64,000 nt of DNA from a virus (IMGVR_UViG_3300036766_000988:62001-126000), one strand, 5' to 3'. Shown: positions 45,730-55,002, counted from the stretch's first letter. Translations and numbers: made by a program. Notes: a model not told the origin generated them from the letters alone.

Positions 45730-46243
45730 CGTCCATAAGGATATCCCAAGCTGTCCGCACACCTGGGAATTTCTTCTGTACGAGGTGTACCAGTTTTCTG
45801 CACTCCTCAATGTCGAACATACCTATGTGAACCTCGGAAGCCGTGAGCTTCATGGCCTTCTGCATCCAGGCATACGCTTGCGAACGCGTCATGCGGCCGG
45901 GTCGTTCACCCTCTTTCTTCCACAGGCGGTCGAAGATCCTGTGGGCAAACACCCGGGCCTTCCGGGTCGGCTTGTCGCCCGGGATGCCCTTGGGGCGACC
46001 ATCCTGGTGGGCTCCCAAGGTAGCGGTGCAGGTGGGCCAATTCTCGCAGCCGTAGAAGAGCCCGTGCTTCGACTGTCGAAGCTGCATGGTGGCGGATGAC
46101 TTGCACTCCGGGCACAGCATCCCCTGGACCTCGCCCGGGAATCCCAACCCGCAAGGCTCTTCACCCATCGTCACGTCCTCGACGGCCGGAAGCTCGCCTT
46201 CCTTGGGCGGAGGCGTGAACAGGTGGTCGAGCGGGTTGGGCAC
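45716..46243 (-). CDS. Topoisomerase-type C4 zinc-ribbon protein
   Basis: 175 residues; [20 protein letters not shown] and [20 protein letters not shown] form a C4 ribbon like those at the end of topoisomerase I, followed by a helical domain ([20 protein letters not shown]). Homologue of the frameshifted gene at 42946. Overlaps the endonuclease gene by 14 bases. Confidence 0.75.
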   Translation of the reverse strand: MPNPLDHLFTPPPKEGELPAVEDVTMGEEPCGLGFPGEVQGMLCPECKSSATMQLRQSKHGLFYGCENWPTCTATLGAHQDGRPKGIPGDKPTRKARVFAHRIFDRLWKKEGERPGRMTRSQAYAWMQKAMKLTASEVHIGMFDIEECRKLVHLVQKKFPGVRTAWDILMDDDTS

Positions 46244-46252
46244 CCATGATTA

Positions 46253-46504
46253 CTACACCGGGGCCCATTCTTGAGGGTCTGGGAAACCTCCGGGCGGTGC
46301 CGTGATGAGGCTTCCTGCTCTCCCTGCTTTCAGTCGATTCTCACGGAGCCATGTGCGGCAGCCCTCGCAGGTGACTTGCGCGAAGCTGTTGGTCGTATGC
46401 CGGTGGAACCGGTCGCTCCCAATCGGTAGCAGCGACCAGCCGCAGACGGTTTCACGAGCATCTTCGCAGAAGTGCTGCTGGTTCTCGGGGCTGGATTTCG
46501 ACAT
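46253..46504 (-). CDS. Small zinc/His protein
   Basis: 83 residues from MSKSSPENQQHFCEDARETV; several Cys/His (RFHRHTTNSFAQVTCEGCRT). Upstream codons are on the far side of the divergent promoter region. Confidence 0.55.
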   Translation of the reverse strand: MSKSSPENQQHFCEDARETVCGWSLLPIGSDRFHRHTTNSFAQVTCEGCRTWLRENRLKAGRAGSLITAPPGGFPDPQEWAPV

Positions 46505-46558
46505 GGGAATCTCTACACCGGAGCTGAACTCCGGAGCCCCGTGGCGTAGCATCGGGGC

Positions 46559-46759
46559 ATGACTGCATCCAAGGGCACTCCCGCACAAGAACGCCTGTTG
46601 GCGAGCTTGCCGAAGCACAGGCAGGAGATCGAGAAGCATCTGGGAGGCCGGGGGCTGCTCTACAGATTGCAGCAGCAGGGGCTCGTGACGGTCGACGAGT
46701 TTGGGCTCGTCAGGCGCGTCCCCCAAGAAGTACCCAGTTCGGGCTCGTCAGGGGTGTAG
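46559..46759 (+). CDS. Small helical protein, possible winged helix
   Basis: 66 residues; KHLGGRGLLYRLQQQGLVTV resembles a recognition helix plus wing. First gene of the long plus-strand operon; divergent from 46253. Confidence 0.55.
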   Translation: MTASKGTPAQERLLASLPKHRQEIEKHLGGRGLLYRLQQQGLVTVDEFGLVRRVPQEVPSSGSSGV

Positions 46760-47235
46760 TGAAGAACATGGATGCGAAGCAGCGGCCCCCTTGTCCTCAG
46801 TGTTCCGCCCTTTTGACGCACAACGTCGAAGGGCGCGTTCCGGATGCCCTCGACTGGTTTTGCTCCTTCTGTGACTATCGGGCCAACCCCGAAAACCGCA
46901 CAGCAAAAGTTTCGAAGATGATGAAGCCCATGGATGCGAAGCAGGCACGTGCCGAGTTGGAAGGTGGGATCATCGGGGTCGTCGTGGGGCTCGCAGGGGT
47001 ATCCGACATGCTGATCCTGAAGCTCCACGAGGTGGTGCCGGAGCGCGGGTCGGACCTCTGGGTTCGGTTCACCCGGTGGCGCGACTCCGAGCCGGACAGG
47101 GGTGGGGATCAGCCGTTCCAGAAGTGGGTGGTCAAGACCTTGATGGGCGCTGTCACGGTGAACCTGCAAGCCACTCAGACGCGCCTCAACGAGATGCAGA
47201 TTCAGAACAAGCCCGTGCAGTCGAAGCTGAACTGA
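46759..47235 (+). CDS. Zinc-ribbon protein (GTG start)
   Basis: 158 residues; CPQCSALLTHNVEG...FCSFCDYRA ribbon, then an alpha/beta domain (GIIGVVVGLAGVSDMLILKL). Overlaps the previous stop by one base. Confidence 0.6.
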   Translation: MKNMDAKQRPPCPQCSALLTHNVEGRVPDALDWFCSFCDYRANPENRTAKVSKMMKPMDAKQARAELEGGIIGVVVGLAGVSDMLILKLHEVVPERGSDLWVRFTRWRDSEPDRGGDQPFQKWVVKTLMGAVTVNLQATQTRLNEMQIQNKPVQSKLN

Positions 47236-47240
47236 GGCCC

Positions 47241-47699
47241 ATGGACACGAAGGCTGAATGCGAGGCCGGGTGCGGACGCCCCAAGATGGCGCCAGACGGC
47301 ACCCTGTGCGAGACGTGCTACCGGGCGTTCTGTGTGGTCGAGCCGAGCGTACGGCTGAGCGACTGGGTGGCCGAGGCGAAAACAAGGGTGGCGAGCCGAT
47401 CCTCGAACAGACGTGTCGAGGCCCTGGGGCACGGAGACATCGAGGTGTGGAGTGGGGATCCCCCGCATACCCACCAGTTCAGCCCGACCTCCAAGGTCTT
47501 GGGGCTCATGGACGCCCTGAGGGCAGCCCACGACTGCATCGCCTTCGAGGGTTCCCTGGATCAGGAGAACAACACCCGGATCGCGAACCGAGCACTCGAC
47601 AAGATCGCTGCTGCTTTGGCATCGGTCGAGCACCTCCAAGAAGCTCTCCGGCGACAGCAGCAGTGGGATGCCGAGCAGGCTGCTAAGGTAAAGCGATGA
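47241..47699 (+). CDS. Hypothetical zinc-containing protein
   Basis: 152 residues from MDTKAECEAGCGRPKMAPDG; CEAGCG...LCETCYRAFC, then a helical C-terminal half (RIANRALDKIAAALASVEHL). Confidence 0.65.
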   Translation: MDTKAECEAGCGRPKMAPDGTLCETCYRAFCVVEPSVRLSDWVAEAKTRVASRSSNRRVEALGHGDIEVWSGDPPHTHQFSPTSKVLGLMDALRAAHDCIAFEGSLDQENNTRIANRALDKIAAALASVEHLQEALRRQQQWDAEQAAKVKR

Positions 47700-47914
47700 A
47701 GGTTCGTGAGCTGATCGAGGCTTTGCAGAAGGTCGACCCCGAGCGAGAGGTCGTCTACGAGGAATGTGCCTACGGGGGCGGGGGCGACGAGATCATCGGC
47801 GGGTTGGAGATCCTGGAACTCGACAGCCTTATGGCAGGCTGGTCGCAGATGCCGGTGGTGCGACTGATCCGGGCGAGCCTTCTTCAGGATGAACTGAAGA
47901 ACGTGGAGGCGTAG
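47696..47914 (+). CDS. Small hypothetical protein
   Basis: 72 residues, MKVRELIEALQKVDPEREVV. The start resembles short phage proteins with a xLIExLxxxDPExxV beginning. ATGA overlap. Confidence 0.65.
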   Translation: MKVRELIEALQKVDPEREVVYEECAYGGGGDEIIGGLEILELDSLMAGWSQMPVVRLIRASLLQDELKNVEA

Positions 47915-47922
47915 CAGATCCC

Positions 47923-48570
47923 ATGTACCAGCGATCCAAAGCAGCCAAGCGAGCCCGTACGCCCGAGCCCTTCAACAAGGACGACTGGAAGGTGGTCAGC
48001 GGGGTTTTGCGGGAGGCCCTGACGCGGCTCGAAGCCCAAGCGGCCCAAGGTACTGGCCAGGTGCTTCCCAGGGCAAAGCGGCTTACCATCCTGGCGGAGC
48101 GGGCCGACGAGTGGGCAGCTCACGAGAAGCAGCGGTCGACTCCTGCGGTCGAGACCCCTGTCCCGGTGCTGACGCCCGCAGAGAAGCATGAGCAAGCGCG
48201 GAAGCTGGTTCTCAACAAGATGCACAACTCCAAGGCCGACATCCGGTCGGAAGAAGGCTTCTGGCAGATCTACGGGGAGGATCCCAACTGCGACCTTCAG
48301 GGGCCGCACAGCCGCCCCAACCTGGGGGTCTTTCAAGGGACGCTCTCGGATGCCATCGATTACGCGGTCGATTTGCCGGAGTTCTTCACCTGGGGCGGGG
48401 GCGGCACCATCGAGCCGGTGCAGGTGACGACGAAGCCGAACCAGCCCCTTACTGTTGAGTGTGGGGCATGCCGTGGGTACGGGTATTTCGGTCCCACAGG
48501 CAAGCCGTCTGTCGACAAGCGGAATCGCAAGTGCCTGGATTGCAACGGCGAAGGCCACAAGCCGGGCTGA
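47923..48570 (+). CDS. Protein with C-terminal DnaJ-type zinc motif
   Basis: 215 residues; a basic, helical N-terminus, a central WQIYGEDPNCDLQGPHSRPN segment, and a C-terminal CGACRGYGYFG...CLDCNGEGH pair (CxxCxGxG). Same zinc motif as in the genes at 3006, 55228 and 62251. Confidence 0.65.
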   Translation: MYQRSKAAKRARTPEPFNKDDWKVVSGVLREALTRLEAQAAQGTGQVLPRAKRLTILAERADEWAAHEKQRSTPAVETPVPVLTPAEKHEQARKLVLNKMHNSKADIRSEEGFWQIYGEDPNCDLQGPHSRPNLGVFQGTLSDAIDYAVDLPEFFTWGGGGTIEPVQVTTKPNQPLTVECGACRGYGYFGPTGKPSVDKRNRKCLDCNGEGHKPG

Positions 48571-48609
48571 ACCCTGGCCGGACTCGGCGTAGCAAGGCAG
48601 GAGACCCCT

Positions 48610-48813
48610 ATGTCCCTCATCGAGAAGCCCTGCCCGGTCTGCCGGGTGCCCTACCTGGATGGGCACCTGTGCCACAACCCCACGTGCTGGGTCGACAGCA
48701 ACCCGAAGCCGATGGATCGAAGAGAGCACCTCTGCAACGACTGCGGCACCAGCCGCCTGGAACCCGAGGACAGCATCTGCCTGGGATGCTCGATCAAGCG
48801 TGGGCAGCCGTGA
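48610..48813 (+). CDS. Small multi-Cys zinc protein
   Basis: 67 residues; CPVCRVPYLDGHLCHNPTCW, CNDCG and CLGC make two zinc sites. Confidence 0.65.
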   Translation: MSLIEKPCPVCRVPYLDGHLCHNPTCWVDSNPKPMDRREHLCNDCGTSRLEPEDSICLGCSIKRGQP

Positions 48814-49052
48814 AGCGAGGGCTCGCCAGGCTTCTCCGAGGGCTTGCTGAACGCCTCGATGGGTACGAAGCCCGGATGGCTGCCGAACGCCGGAGGCAGG
48901 TGGAAACGACGAACCGGTACATCGGCCGGACCGAGCGCTACATTTGCTGCCTTGAGGCCCTCATGACCTCTACCGTCTTGGAACCCTTGCGCAAACAGCA
49001 CAACCGGTTCGACACGAAGCGGCTAATCGACGCAGGCTGGCCCACCAGATGA
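48810..49052 (+). CDS. Small basic helical protein (GTG start)
   Basis: 80 residues, (M)KRGLARLLRGLAERLDGYEA, coiled helix rich in Arg. GTGA overlap with the previous stop and ATGA overlap with the next gene. Confidence 0.6.
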   Translation: MKRGLARLLRGLAERLDGYEARMAAERRRQVETTNRYIGRTERYICCLEALMTSTVLEPLRKQHNRFDTKRLIDAGWPTR

Positions 49053-49345
49053 AGCCCAAGTTCCACTACACGCCTCTCCCGGCCGAAAGAGTACCGGACA
49101 ACTGGCGTGAGCTGCACTCTTGTAAGGCAGTGCTCGCTATGGAGGTGGAGCAGACGGGAAGGCAACTGATGACCCTCGATGACCAGGGGCGGTGCAACTT
49201 CTGTGTGCAGAACGCTCCTGATGGGCCTTTGGGCAAACATGGTCTGGACATCATCCCGTTCGATGTCCCGGGGGTCTACAACCTCGAAGACCTCAACAAG
49301 CCCGATGGGCCCCTCATCGTCCGGAAGCGAAAGCTTCTCTCGTAG
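49049..49345 (+). CDS. Hypothetical protein
   Basis: 98 residues, MKPKFHYTPLPAERVPDNWR; single CNFC pair. No family recognised. Confidence 0.6.
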   Translation: MKPKFHYTPLPAERVPDNWRELHSCKAVLAMEVEQTGRQLMTLDDQGRCNFCVQNAPDGPLGKHGLDIIPFDVPGVYNLEDLNKPDGPLIVRKRKLLS

Positions 49346-49362
49346 ACGGTGTAGAACACCCC

Positions 49363-49587
49363 ATGCGGCGCCTCTTGAAACTGCTGCACTGGGCCTACAG
49401 CATCGTGCCTCCGACGGTCGGGGGTGGGGTGGCATCTTGGACGTACGAGCGCCTGGGAGTCCCATGGGCGCTCCTGCTGGGGGTCTTGATGGGTACCTGC
49501 ACCCAGATCGTGCTGCTGGTGACCCGACAGCAGGTGGAGCGGCAGTTGGCTCTCCAGATCGCAGAAGAGAAAAAGAACCAGCCATGA
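49363..49587 (+). CDS. Small membrane protein
   Basis: 74 residues; two hydrophobic segments (AYSIVPPTVGGGVASW and WALLLGVLMGTCTQIVLLV) and a charged C-terminal helix. Holin-like topology is possible. Confidence 0.65.
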   Translation: MRRLLKLLHWAYSIVPPTVGGGVASWTYERLGVPWALLLGVLMGTCTQIVLLVTRQQVERQLALQIAEEKKNQP

Positions 49588-49811
49588 AGGAACCAGCCAT
49601 GAAGGTACCCAAGGGTTACACGCTGCTCGCAAAGTACGGGTCCCAAGGGGAGCACATCTGGACAGCCCATCGGTCGGACCAATGGGCGGGACCGGAGCGC
49701 GAGAGCTACGAGGCTGCTTGGGCGGACGCAAACCAGCACGCCAAGGAGAACCCCAGGGTCGAACCCGTACCCGTGAAGAACTTCTCTTGTGGATCAGGGC
49801 CGTTGGTGTAA
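49584..49811 (+). CDS. Small hypothetical protein
   Basis: 75 residues from MKEPAMKVPKGYTLLAKYGS, ATGA overlap with the membrane protein gene. A second ATG 12 bases on is an alternative start. Confidence 0.6.
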   Translation: MKEPAMKVPKGYTLLAKYGSQGEHIWTAHRSDQWAGPERESYEAAWADANQHAKENPRVEPVPVKNFSCGSGPLV

Positions 49812-49820
49812 AGAACCCCC

Positions 49821-50684
49821 ATGCGTCACTCGCCCCTCACGAACCGTTTCGCCGAAGCCGGGTTGAAGTTGGAGCTGACCAGCGGGCCCATCGCTGGAAG
49901 CATGAACGGCGACATCGTTCAGATCGACATCCAGCGGAAGGTCAAGACCAACATCCGCTCGGAGTACTTCCGCATCTGGGGCGGGCACCAGGACAACCGC
50001 ATCGAGGTGCTGGGGATCGACCGGCAGCTCTGTCAGCTCATCCTGATGGTCCACGAGCCCACCCGGGTGTTCACGGTGGAGATCCGGAAGAGCCGCATCA
50101 ACACCAAGCAGCCCGAGGGCAAGCTCTTGCGGGAGACCAAGACCCACTGGATCTTCGAGCAGAAGACCTCCAACCGAAAGAGGCACTTCCTCTGCGGGGT
50201 GGACGAGCGTCAGCTCTTCCTCTGCCAGCTCTTGAAGGCCTGCTCGACCGTCCGTGATGCCCACGCCTCGCTCAAGTCGCCCACTGTCGTGACGGCGGAG
50301 GGGCGGCACCAGCGCACGACCCGGCAGGGAGAGTGGTTCTTCCTGATGCCCACCGACGAGGAGCTGGCGGCCATCGAGGAGTCGATCAAGACCAACAAGC
50401 TCAAGGTCGAGCGGAAGTGCCCGATCGGGCCCATGACCGCTGGCCCGCCCCGGGGGAATAAGGTCCGCCAGGGCGCGGGCAACCCCCACACGGCAGACGA
50501 GCTGGTCGTGCTCCCGGGAACGCCCCTCAAGCACGGGTGGGCTGTCCGAGCCCGGGAGGTCTTCGTTCGAGGCAAGGTTCGGCACGTCGACCACGCAACC
50601 GTCTCGTTCGGCACCTGGCGGAAGGTCATCCGGAACGCGGAGGCCAACGAGGGCCGCATGGATGGGGTGAGCTGGATCGACTGA
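49821..50684 (+). CDS. Hypothetical protein
   Basis: 287 residues, alpha/beta with IEVLGIDRQLCQLILMVHEP and a basic middle (FEQKTSNRKRHFLCGVDERQ). The C-terminus is Trp-containing (FGTWRKVIRNAEANEGRMDG). Largest protein in this operon segment; no family recognised. Confidence 0.7.
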   Translation: MRHSPLTNRFAEAGLKLELTSGPIAGSMNGDIVQIDIQRKVKTNIRSEYFRIWGGHQDNRIEVLGIDRQLCQLILMVHEPTRVFTVEIRKSRINTKQPEGKLLRETKTHWIFEQKTSNRKRHFLCGVDERQLFLCQLLKACSTVRDAHASLKSPTVVTAEGRHQRTTRQGEWFFLMPTDEELAAIEESIKTNKLKVERKCPIGPMTAGPPRGNKVRQGAGNPHTADELVVLPGTPLKHGWAVRAREVFVRGKVRHVDHATVSFGTWRKVIRNAEANEGRMDGVSWID

Positions 50685-50714
50685 ACAGCCTCGATCCCCA
50701 ACGTAGTACGCTGT

Positions 50715-50912
50715 ATGACCAAGCCCAAGCCCGAAGACGACACCACCGCGAGGAACCACGCGCTCAAGCGGTTCACGACCGAGGCCATCGAGAGCGAGGC
50801 CCAGAAGAAGCTGCTCAAGAAGCACAAGCTCATCGAGTACACCCACGGCTTCTGGCACCTCAGCGACTTCGGCAAGGCCGAGGCCATCCGGCTCGGCTAC
50901 CTGGACGCGTGA
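50715..50912 (+). CDS. Small winged-helix-like protein
   Basis: 65 residues; AQKKLLKKHKLIEYTHGFWH followed by LSDFGKAEAIRLGYL looks like the end of a winged helix (xLT/SxxGxxxA). Confidence 0.6.
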   Translation: MTKPKPEDDTTARNHALKRFTTEAIESEAQKKLLKKHKLIEYTHGFWHLSDFGKAEAIRLGYLDA

Positions 50913-50916
50913 AGCC

Positions 50917-51153
50917 ATGGACGAGGACGAGAAGCAGCGAAGGTTCCTGGCCTACCGAGCAGGCTGGATCGCGGGGGCTGGTGGACAGGATTCGTCCAAC
51001 CCATGGAGCCTCACTGAGGCCATGAAGCAGGCTTGGCTTCGAGGGCACCAGCAGGGCAAAGACACCATGGTGCTCACGATGGCCCACGAGGCAGAGCGGC
51101 TCGGGCTCGATGCTCACATGAGCCTCTTGGTGGACGGGACTCCCAAGAAGTAG
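50917..51153 (+). CDS. Small hypothetical helical protein
   Basis: 78 residues, MDEDEKQRRFLAYRAGWIAG. Pattern similar to phage ribosome-modulation-factor-like proteins (YRxGxxAG ... AWxxGxxxG), an inference from spacing of AYRAGWIAG and AWLRGHQQG. Confidence 0.55.
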   Translation: MDEDEKQRRFLAYRAGWIAGAGGQDSSNPWSLTEAMKQAWLRGHQQGKDTMVLTMAHEAERLGLDAHMSLLVDGTPKK

Positions 51154-51175
51154 GCGCTTGGTGTAGGGAAAGATC

Positions 51176-51460
51176 GTGGAACCCATCCCCGATCAAGAAC
51201 TCGTCGAGAAAGAGCTGTGGAATCTCACCCAGCAACAGGCGAAAAAGCAGCGTGAGGAGCTGAAAGCTCGCGGCTTCAAGCTCGCCCGCCAGTGCTGGGG
51301 GTGGTACCAGCACTGGAAAGTGGAGGCCTGGGACATGGAGGACCCGATGCGCGGGCGGTACTGCGTCATCGATGAGGCCTACCGTCCGCTGACTCCCCAA
51401 GCCCGCACCTGGATGCGGAAGGCGAAGCAGCAGGATGAACAGGGGCCCTTGGCGACGTAG
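51176..51460 (+). CDS. Hypothetical protein (GTG start)
   Basis: 94 residues, (M)EPIPDQELVEKELWNLTQQQ; long Gln/Lys-rich helix and a WGWYQHWKVEAWDM segment. Confidence 0.6.
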   Translation: MEPIPDQELVEKELWNLTQQQAKKQREELKARGFKLARQCWGWYQHWKVEAWDMEDPMRGRYCVIDEAYRPLTPQARTWMRKAKQQDEQGPLAT

Positions 51461-51467
51461 TACGGGC

Positions 51468-51812
51468 ATGAACGCCAGCGCCCGCATCGAAGAGAGCCGT
51501 TTCGGTGGTTTCGAGGAGTTCGCGGATGACGAGTTCGTGGACCCGGCTACCGAGGCTCGCGATTACGAGAACGGCTCGTTCGACGGCGCCAGCCGCTGCC
51601 CCCGTCACCCCGAGCAGAAGACCAGCTCGGATGACGGCGTGTTCGACTGCGACTGCTCGAAGTGCGAAGCCGAAGCCGAGGCGGATTTCCAGGCCTGGCA
51701 GGTGAGCCCCGAGAACCTCAGCAGGACGGTCTGCCGTGCCTGGGATGGTTGCTCGCTCCCCTGGACCCGCGTGGCGACCTGTCAGGACGTCGAGGACGAC
51801 CTTCCGTTCTGA
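51468..51812 (+). CDS. Acidic hypothetical protein with Cys/His cluster
   Basis: 114 residues from MNASARIEESRFGGFEEFAD; very acidic start, CPRHPEQKTSSDDGVFDCDC zinc-like cluster, acidic end DVEDDLPF. Confidence 0.6.
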   Translation: MNASARIEESRFGGFEEFADDEFVDPATEARDYENGSFDGASRCPRHPEQKTSSDDGVFDCDCSKCEAEAEADFQAWQVSPENLSRTVCRAWDGCSLPWTRVATCQDVEDDLPF

Positions 51813-51862
51813 TCCTGGCTGAACGACCCCTGAATCGGGCGTAGTACTTCACAGGAGCCCCC

Positions 51863-52315
51863 ATGCTGCACACCCTGCTCAACACCGTCATCTGCCAGAC
51901 CTTCCTGAAGGAGTGCGGCAAGTGGCAGTCGAAGAAGGAGACCCCCAAGGCGTTCTTCTTCGAGTTCTCCACGAGCGTCGACCACAAGATCGAGGAGGGC
52001 TACCGGCACATCGAGGTTCTCCTTTACGCCTCGATGAACTACGTCCAGGTGTGGACGCGCCGGACCTACACGGTCATCCCCTTGGCGGACCTGGAGGAGG
52101 GCGCGGATGGGGAGTCGCGGGTCAAGAAGGGCAAGGACTACAACGAGGGGGCGACCCCTTGGGAGAAGGTCTGCGACCACGACTCCTGCTGGCGTGATGG
52201 TGTCTCGAAGATCATCTGGGACAACCGGAACGACCTCAGCACCTTCAGCGGATCCATCGGCGAGTGGTACAAGCTCGTCGACCCCGAGAAAACCATCCCT
52301 GGCATCACGGGCTGA
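51863..52315 (+). CDS. Hypothetical protein
   Basis: 150 residues; KAFFFEFSTSVDHKIEEGYR beta core, no recognised motif. Preceded by CAGGAG. Confidence 0.65.
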   Translation: MLHTLLNTVICQTFLKECGKWQSKKETPKAFFFEFSTSVDHKIEEGYRHIEVLLYASMNYVQVWTRRTYTVIPLADLEEGADGESRVKKGKDYNEGATPWEKVCDHDSCWRDGVSKIIWDNRNDLSTFSGSIGEWYKLVDPEKTIPGITG

Positions 52316-52321
52316 AGCCCC

Positions 52322-52534
52322 ATGTTCGACCCCCAAGATACCCTGGACCGGATCGCGTGCGCCCTCGGGTGCTTGACGGATCGCATCGTCACGGTCGACC
52401 TCGGAACCACCGAGACCGCGTACGATATCCTCGCAACCGCCAACGGGCAGAAGGTGATCGAAGGCGAGCACGAGATCGTGACGAAGGCGTGTGGTGGGGT
52501 CATCTACATGGCTCGACGCCCCGTACAGAGCTGA
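52322..52534 (+). CDS. Small hypothetical protein
   Basis: 70 residues, MFDPQDTLDRIACALGCLTD; alpha/beta. Confidence 0.6.
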   Translation: MFDPQDTLDRIACALGCLTDRIVTVDLGTTETAYDILATANGQKVIEGEHEIVTKACGGVIYMARRPVQS

Positions 52535-52541
52535 GGACCCC

Positions 52542-53216
52542 ATGAGCGACGACAAGGTAGGGGCGGTTTGCACAGGCGGTTGTGGGGCGTGGTTGCCCAG
52601 CGAACCCTGGTGCTGCCCGGGCTGCACGATTCGGCAGCTCAAGGCCGAGCTGGAAAAGACCGAGCATCTTTACAAGCTCGCGATCCAGTACGGGAACCAG
52701 AAGCGTCGGGCTTGCGAAAACTTGGAGCTGGAAGCCCAAGAGGCCATTCGATGTGCCGCTACCTGGCGGGGCCAAGCCGAGAAGGCCGAGAAGGCGCTTT
52801 CCAACGAGGTTCAGACCACCAGGAGCTGGCTGGCTCGCGCTGACCCCGCGCGAACCCGTATCGAGGTGCTGGAAGCAGCTCTGACCAAGGCCTGCGCCGG
52901 GATCGAGCAGGTCATCTTCCTCATCTACCGGTTGCATGACGACGTGATCGACGATGTCGAGGCCATCAAGAAGCAGGTGCCTGGGTGGCAGAAGCTCGCT
53001 CAGTCCATCAAGACCCCCCACGAGAGCGTGCCTCCCGACATCGTTCTCTACACGTGGATGGAGCCGAAGCCTATCGACGAGATCCACACAGCGGTGTTGG
53101 ATAGGCTCAAGACCTTCAAGCTGTGGCCCGACATCCCCATCAAGATCATGGTGATCGAGGGGCACCCGGTGTTCGTTACCGAGGCTCCGTACATGTGGGC
53201 CCCGCCCGCGGTGTAG
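52542..53216 (+). CDS. Zinc-knuckle plus coiled-coil protein
   Basis: 224 residues; CTGGCGAWLPSEPWCCPGC at the start, a coiled coil over about residues 35-100, then a globular C-terminal half (VFVTEAPYMWAPPAV end). Confidence 0.65.
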   Translation: MSDDKVGAVCTGGCGAWLPSEPWCCPGCTIRQLKAELEKTEHLYKLAIQYGNQKRRACENLELEAQEAIRCAATWRGQAEKAEKALSNEVQTTRSWLARADPARTRIEVLEAALTKACAGIEQVIFLIYRLHDDVIDDVEAIKKQVPGWQKLAQSIKTPHESVPPDIVLYTWMEPKPIDEIHTAVLDRLKTFKLWPDIPIKIMVIEGHPVFVTEAPYMWAPPAV

Positions 53217-53224
53217 AGACCCAA

Positions 53225-53686
53225 ATGACCTCAAAACGCCGTCCCCAGTCGAGTCCCACCTCTGAGCAGCTCAAGAAGCTTCGAAACAGCCGTCTGGGCA
53301 AGCTGCTACTGGCGGATGCTCAGGCCCGCGTGGTGGAGATCAACCGGCACAGCATCGATCAGGCTGCACGGATGCAACAGCTTCAAGAGAAGATCGAGGA
53401 GCTGACGGGACGTTCGAATGAGACTCTCGTCCGATCGGTCGAAGCTGGGGAGAAGCTCAAGCAGCAGTGTGATGCTCTGGTGGCCCAGAACAAGGATCTC
53501 CAGAAGCGGCTCGACTACGAGCAGCGGCGTGCCGCCCAGGCCCTCACCTGTGCGGACAACGCCAGCTTGGCTGCGGGCTTCATGGCCCGACTGACCCACG
53601 CGATGCAGCAGACCCGCGCTCAAGCTGGTCTGGGAGAACAGAAGCCCCATGAAGATCGACAACCACACGAACCGCGCAACGGCTGA
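53225..53686 (+). CDS. Coiled-coil protein
   Basis: 153 residues; basic N-terminus and a heptad-rich helix from about 35 to 125 (MQQLQEKIEELTGRSNETLV). The last 38 bases overlap the next gene in a different frame. Confidence 0.65.
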   Translation: MTSKRRPQSSPTSEQLKKLRNSRLGKLLLADAQARVVEINRHSIDQAARMQQLQEKIEELTGRSNETLVRSVEAGEKLKQQCDALVAQNKDLQKRLDYEQRRAAQALTCADNASLAAGFMARLTHAMQQTRAQAGLGEQKPHEDRQPHEPRNG

Positions 53687-54272
53687 CATCCGGAAGATCA
53701 TCCTGGCGTGCTGCCGAGAGGCCGACTGGAAGGCCCCCAAGGGCATCATCGTTCGTGTGGTGTACGCCAAGACCAACCGGATCTCCGGCTGGGCCATGTA
53801 CGGGGCGTATAATGGCGGGTACGACAACCGGAAGCGCATCCCCAAGAAGCTCCGACATCAGGGATGCGCGATGCTGCTTCGCATCCCCCGGGGCGAGTTC
53901 AATCTCGAACGCTTCATCGGTGTGGTGCGGCACGAGGTCGGGCACTGGCGCAACATCCGGCATCCCGACATGTCCGAGGCGCTGCTCTACAGCCGCTTCA
54001 AGATCGCCGACCATCCGTGGGCACAAGGGCTCACGTTGGGCCACCAAGCGGAGCCCAAAGGGCCCACCTTGGCCGACCGAGTGTCAGCCCGGGAGCAACA
54101 CGCCCGGGAGATGCTGAGCCTGCACGAGCGCAAGATGGAGCGGGAGAAGAAGCTCGTAGCCAGGTGGCGGGCGAAGGTGCGGTACTACGACCAGAAGGCC
54201 GCCCGGGAGCCCCAGAAGATGGCGGCCTCCCGGGCTGAGCCCGAGGTGGCCGGAGGGTTCGATGCCTGCTAA
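53649..54272 (+). CDS. HExxH metallopeptidase-like protein
   Basis: 207 residues; NLERFIGVVRHEVGHWRNIR contains HEVGH, a zincin motif, near residue 96. It is followed by HPDMSEALLYSRFKIADHPW and a long basic helical tail (KLVARWRAKVRYYDQKAARE). May process virion or host proteins. Confidence 0.7.
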   Translation: MKIDNHTNRATADIRKIILACCREADWKAPKGIIVRVVYAKTNRISGWAMYGAYNGGYDNRKRIPKKLRHQGCAMLLRIPRGEFNLERFIGVVRHEVGHWRNIRHPDMSEALLYSRFKIADHPWAQGLTLGHQAEPKGPTLADRVSAREQHAREMLSLHERKMEREKKLVARWRAKVRYYDQKAAREPQKMAASRAEPEVAGGFDAC

Positions 54273-54747
54273 CCCGCAAACGCTCTTTCTGCCGTGCCCG
54301 TTCTGCGGCACTGCGGCCATCTACCGCTGCAACCAAGGCGAGAGCCTGTGGTCGCACGACATCGTGGACTGGCACGAGGTGTACTGCGGCGAATGCGACA
54401 TCCGGATGCTCCGATGCGTCGACCTCGACGTTCTCTACCGGGACCGCAACCTGGGTCTCTGGGGCATCCCGTACAAGATGCGGCCGGGACAGAGCCCCCG
54501 CGATCTCAAGGACGCCCACGACAACTACCGGTGGCCCGCACCAGGGCACTACGGCCCGAAGCGCATCTCGCTCGACGATTGGGTCTACCTCGGCCATCCT
54601 GGGTGGTACGGCTCGATGACCCCTGCCAAGCAGGAAGCGGTCAAGGCCTTCCTCGCCCAGCACCGGGACTCGATCCCCGGCTACCCCCACGAGTGGTCGG
54701 AGCTGGAACCGGGCTCAGCTCCGCTGCTGCTCGATCAGATCTGCTGA
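54262..54747 (+). CDS. Zinc-finger protein (Lar-like restriction-alleviation fold?)
   Basis: 161 residues; LFLPCPFCGTAAIYRCNQGE and HEVYCGECDIRM recall the CPFCG...C(x2)C ribbon of Lar-type proteins, with a longer C-terminal region. Function uncertain. Confidence 0.6.
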   Translation: MPANPQTLFLPCPFCGTAAIYRCNQGESLWSHDIVDWHEVYCGECDIRMLRCVDLDVLYRDRNLGLWGIPYKMRPGQSPRDLKDAHDNYRWPAPGHYGPKRISLDDWVYLGHPGWYGSMTPAKQEAVKAFLAQHRDSIPGYPHEWSELEPGSAPLLLDQIC

Positions 54748-54776
54748 ACCCCCTTCCTTCCAGACGTAGTACCAGC

Positions 54777-54995
54777 ATGGTGCGTATCACCGATCACGAC
54801 CTGTTCTGCTCCAAGACCGAGAACTTGGAACGGCTGGCCCGCGCCATTGGGGCCGAGATCCCCAAGAAGATCGCCCGTGAAGGCGAGTACCGCCGGAAGC
54901 TCGTGCTCTCCATCGCTCGTCAGGAGCACCGGATCGAGCGGCTGGACCGGCAGGCCCCCAAGAAGGCGGCTGAACGGGTACCCTCGCCCACGTAG
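54777..54995 (+). CDS. Small basic helical protein
   Basis: 72 residues, MVRITDHDLFCSKTENLERL; Arg/Lys-rich helix. Confidence 0.6.
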   Translation: MVRITDHDLFCSKTENLERLARAIGAEIPKKIAREGEYRRKLVLSIARQEHRIERLDRQAPKKAAERVPSPT

Positions 54996-55002
54996 TACTC
55001 CC

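Noticed and set aside
49794-50918. 374-residue minus-strand frame
   Set aside because: Antisense to two coherent plus-strand operon genes; no start signal.
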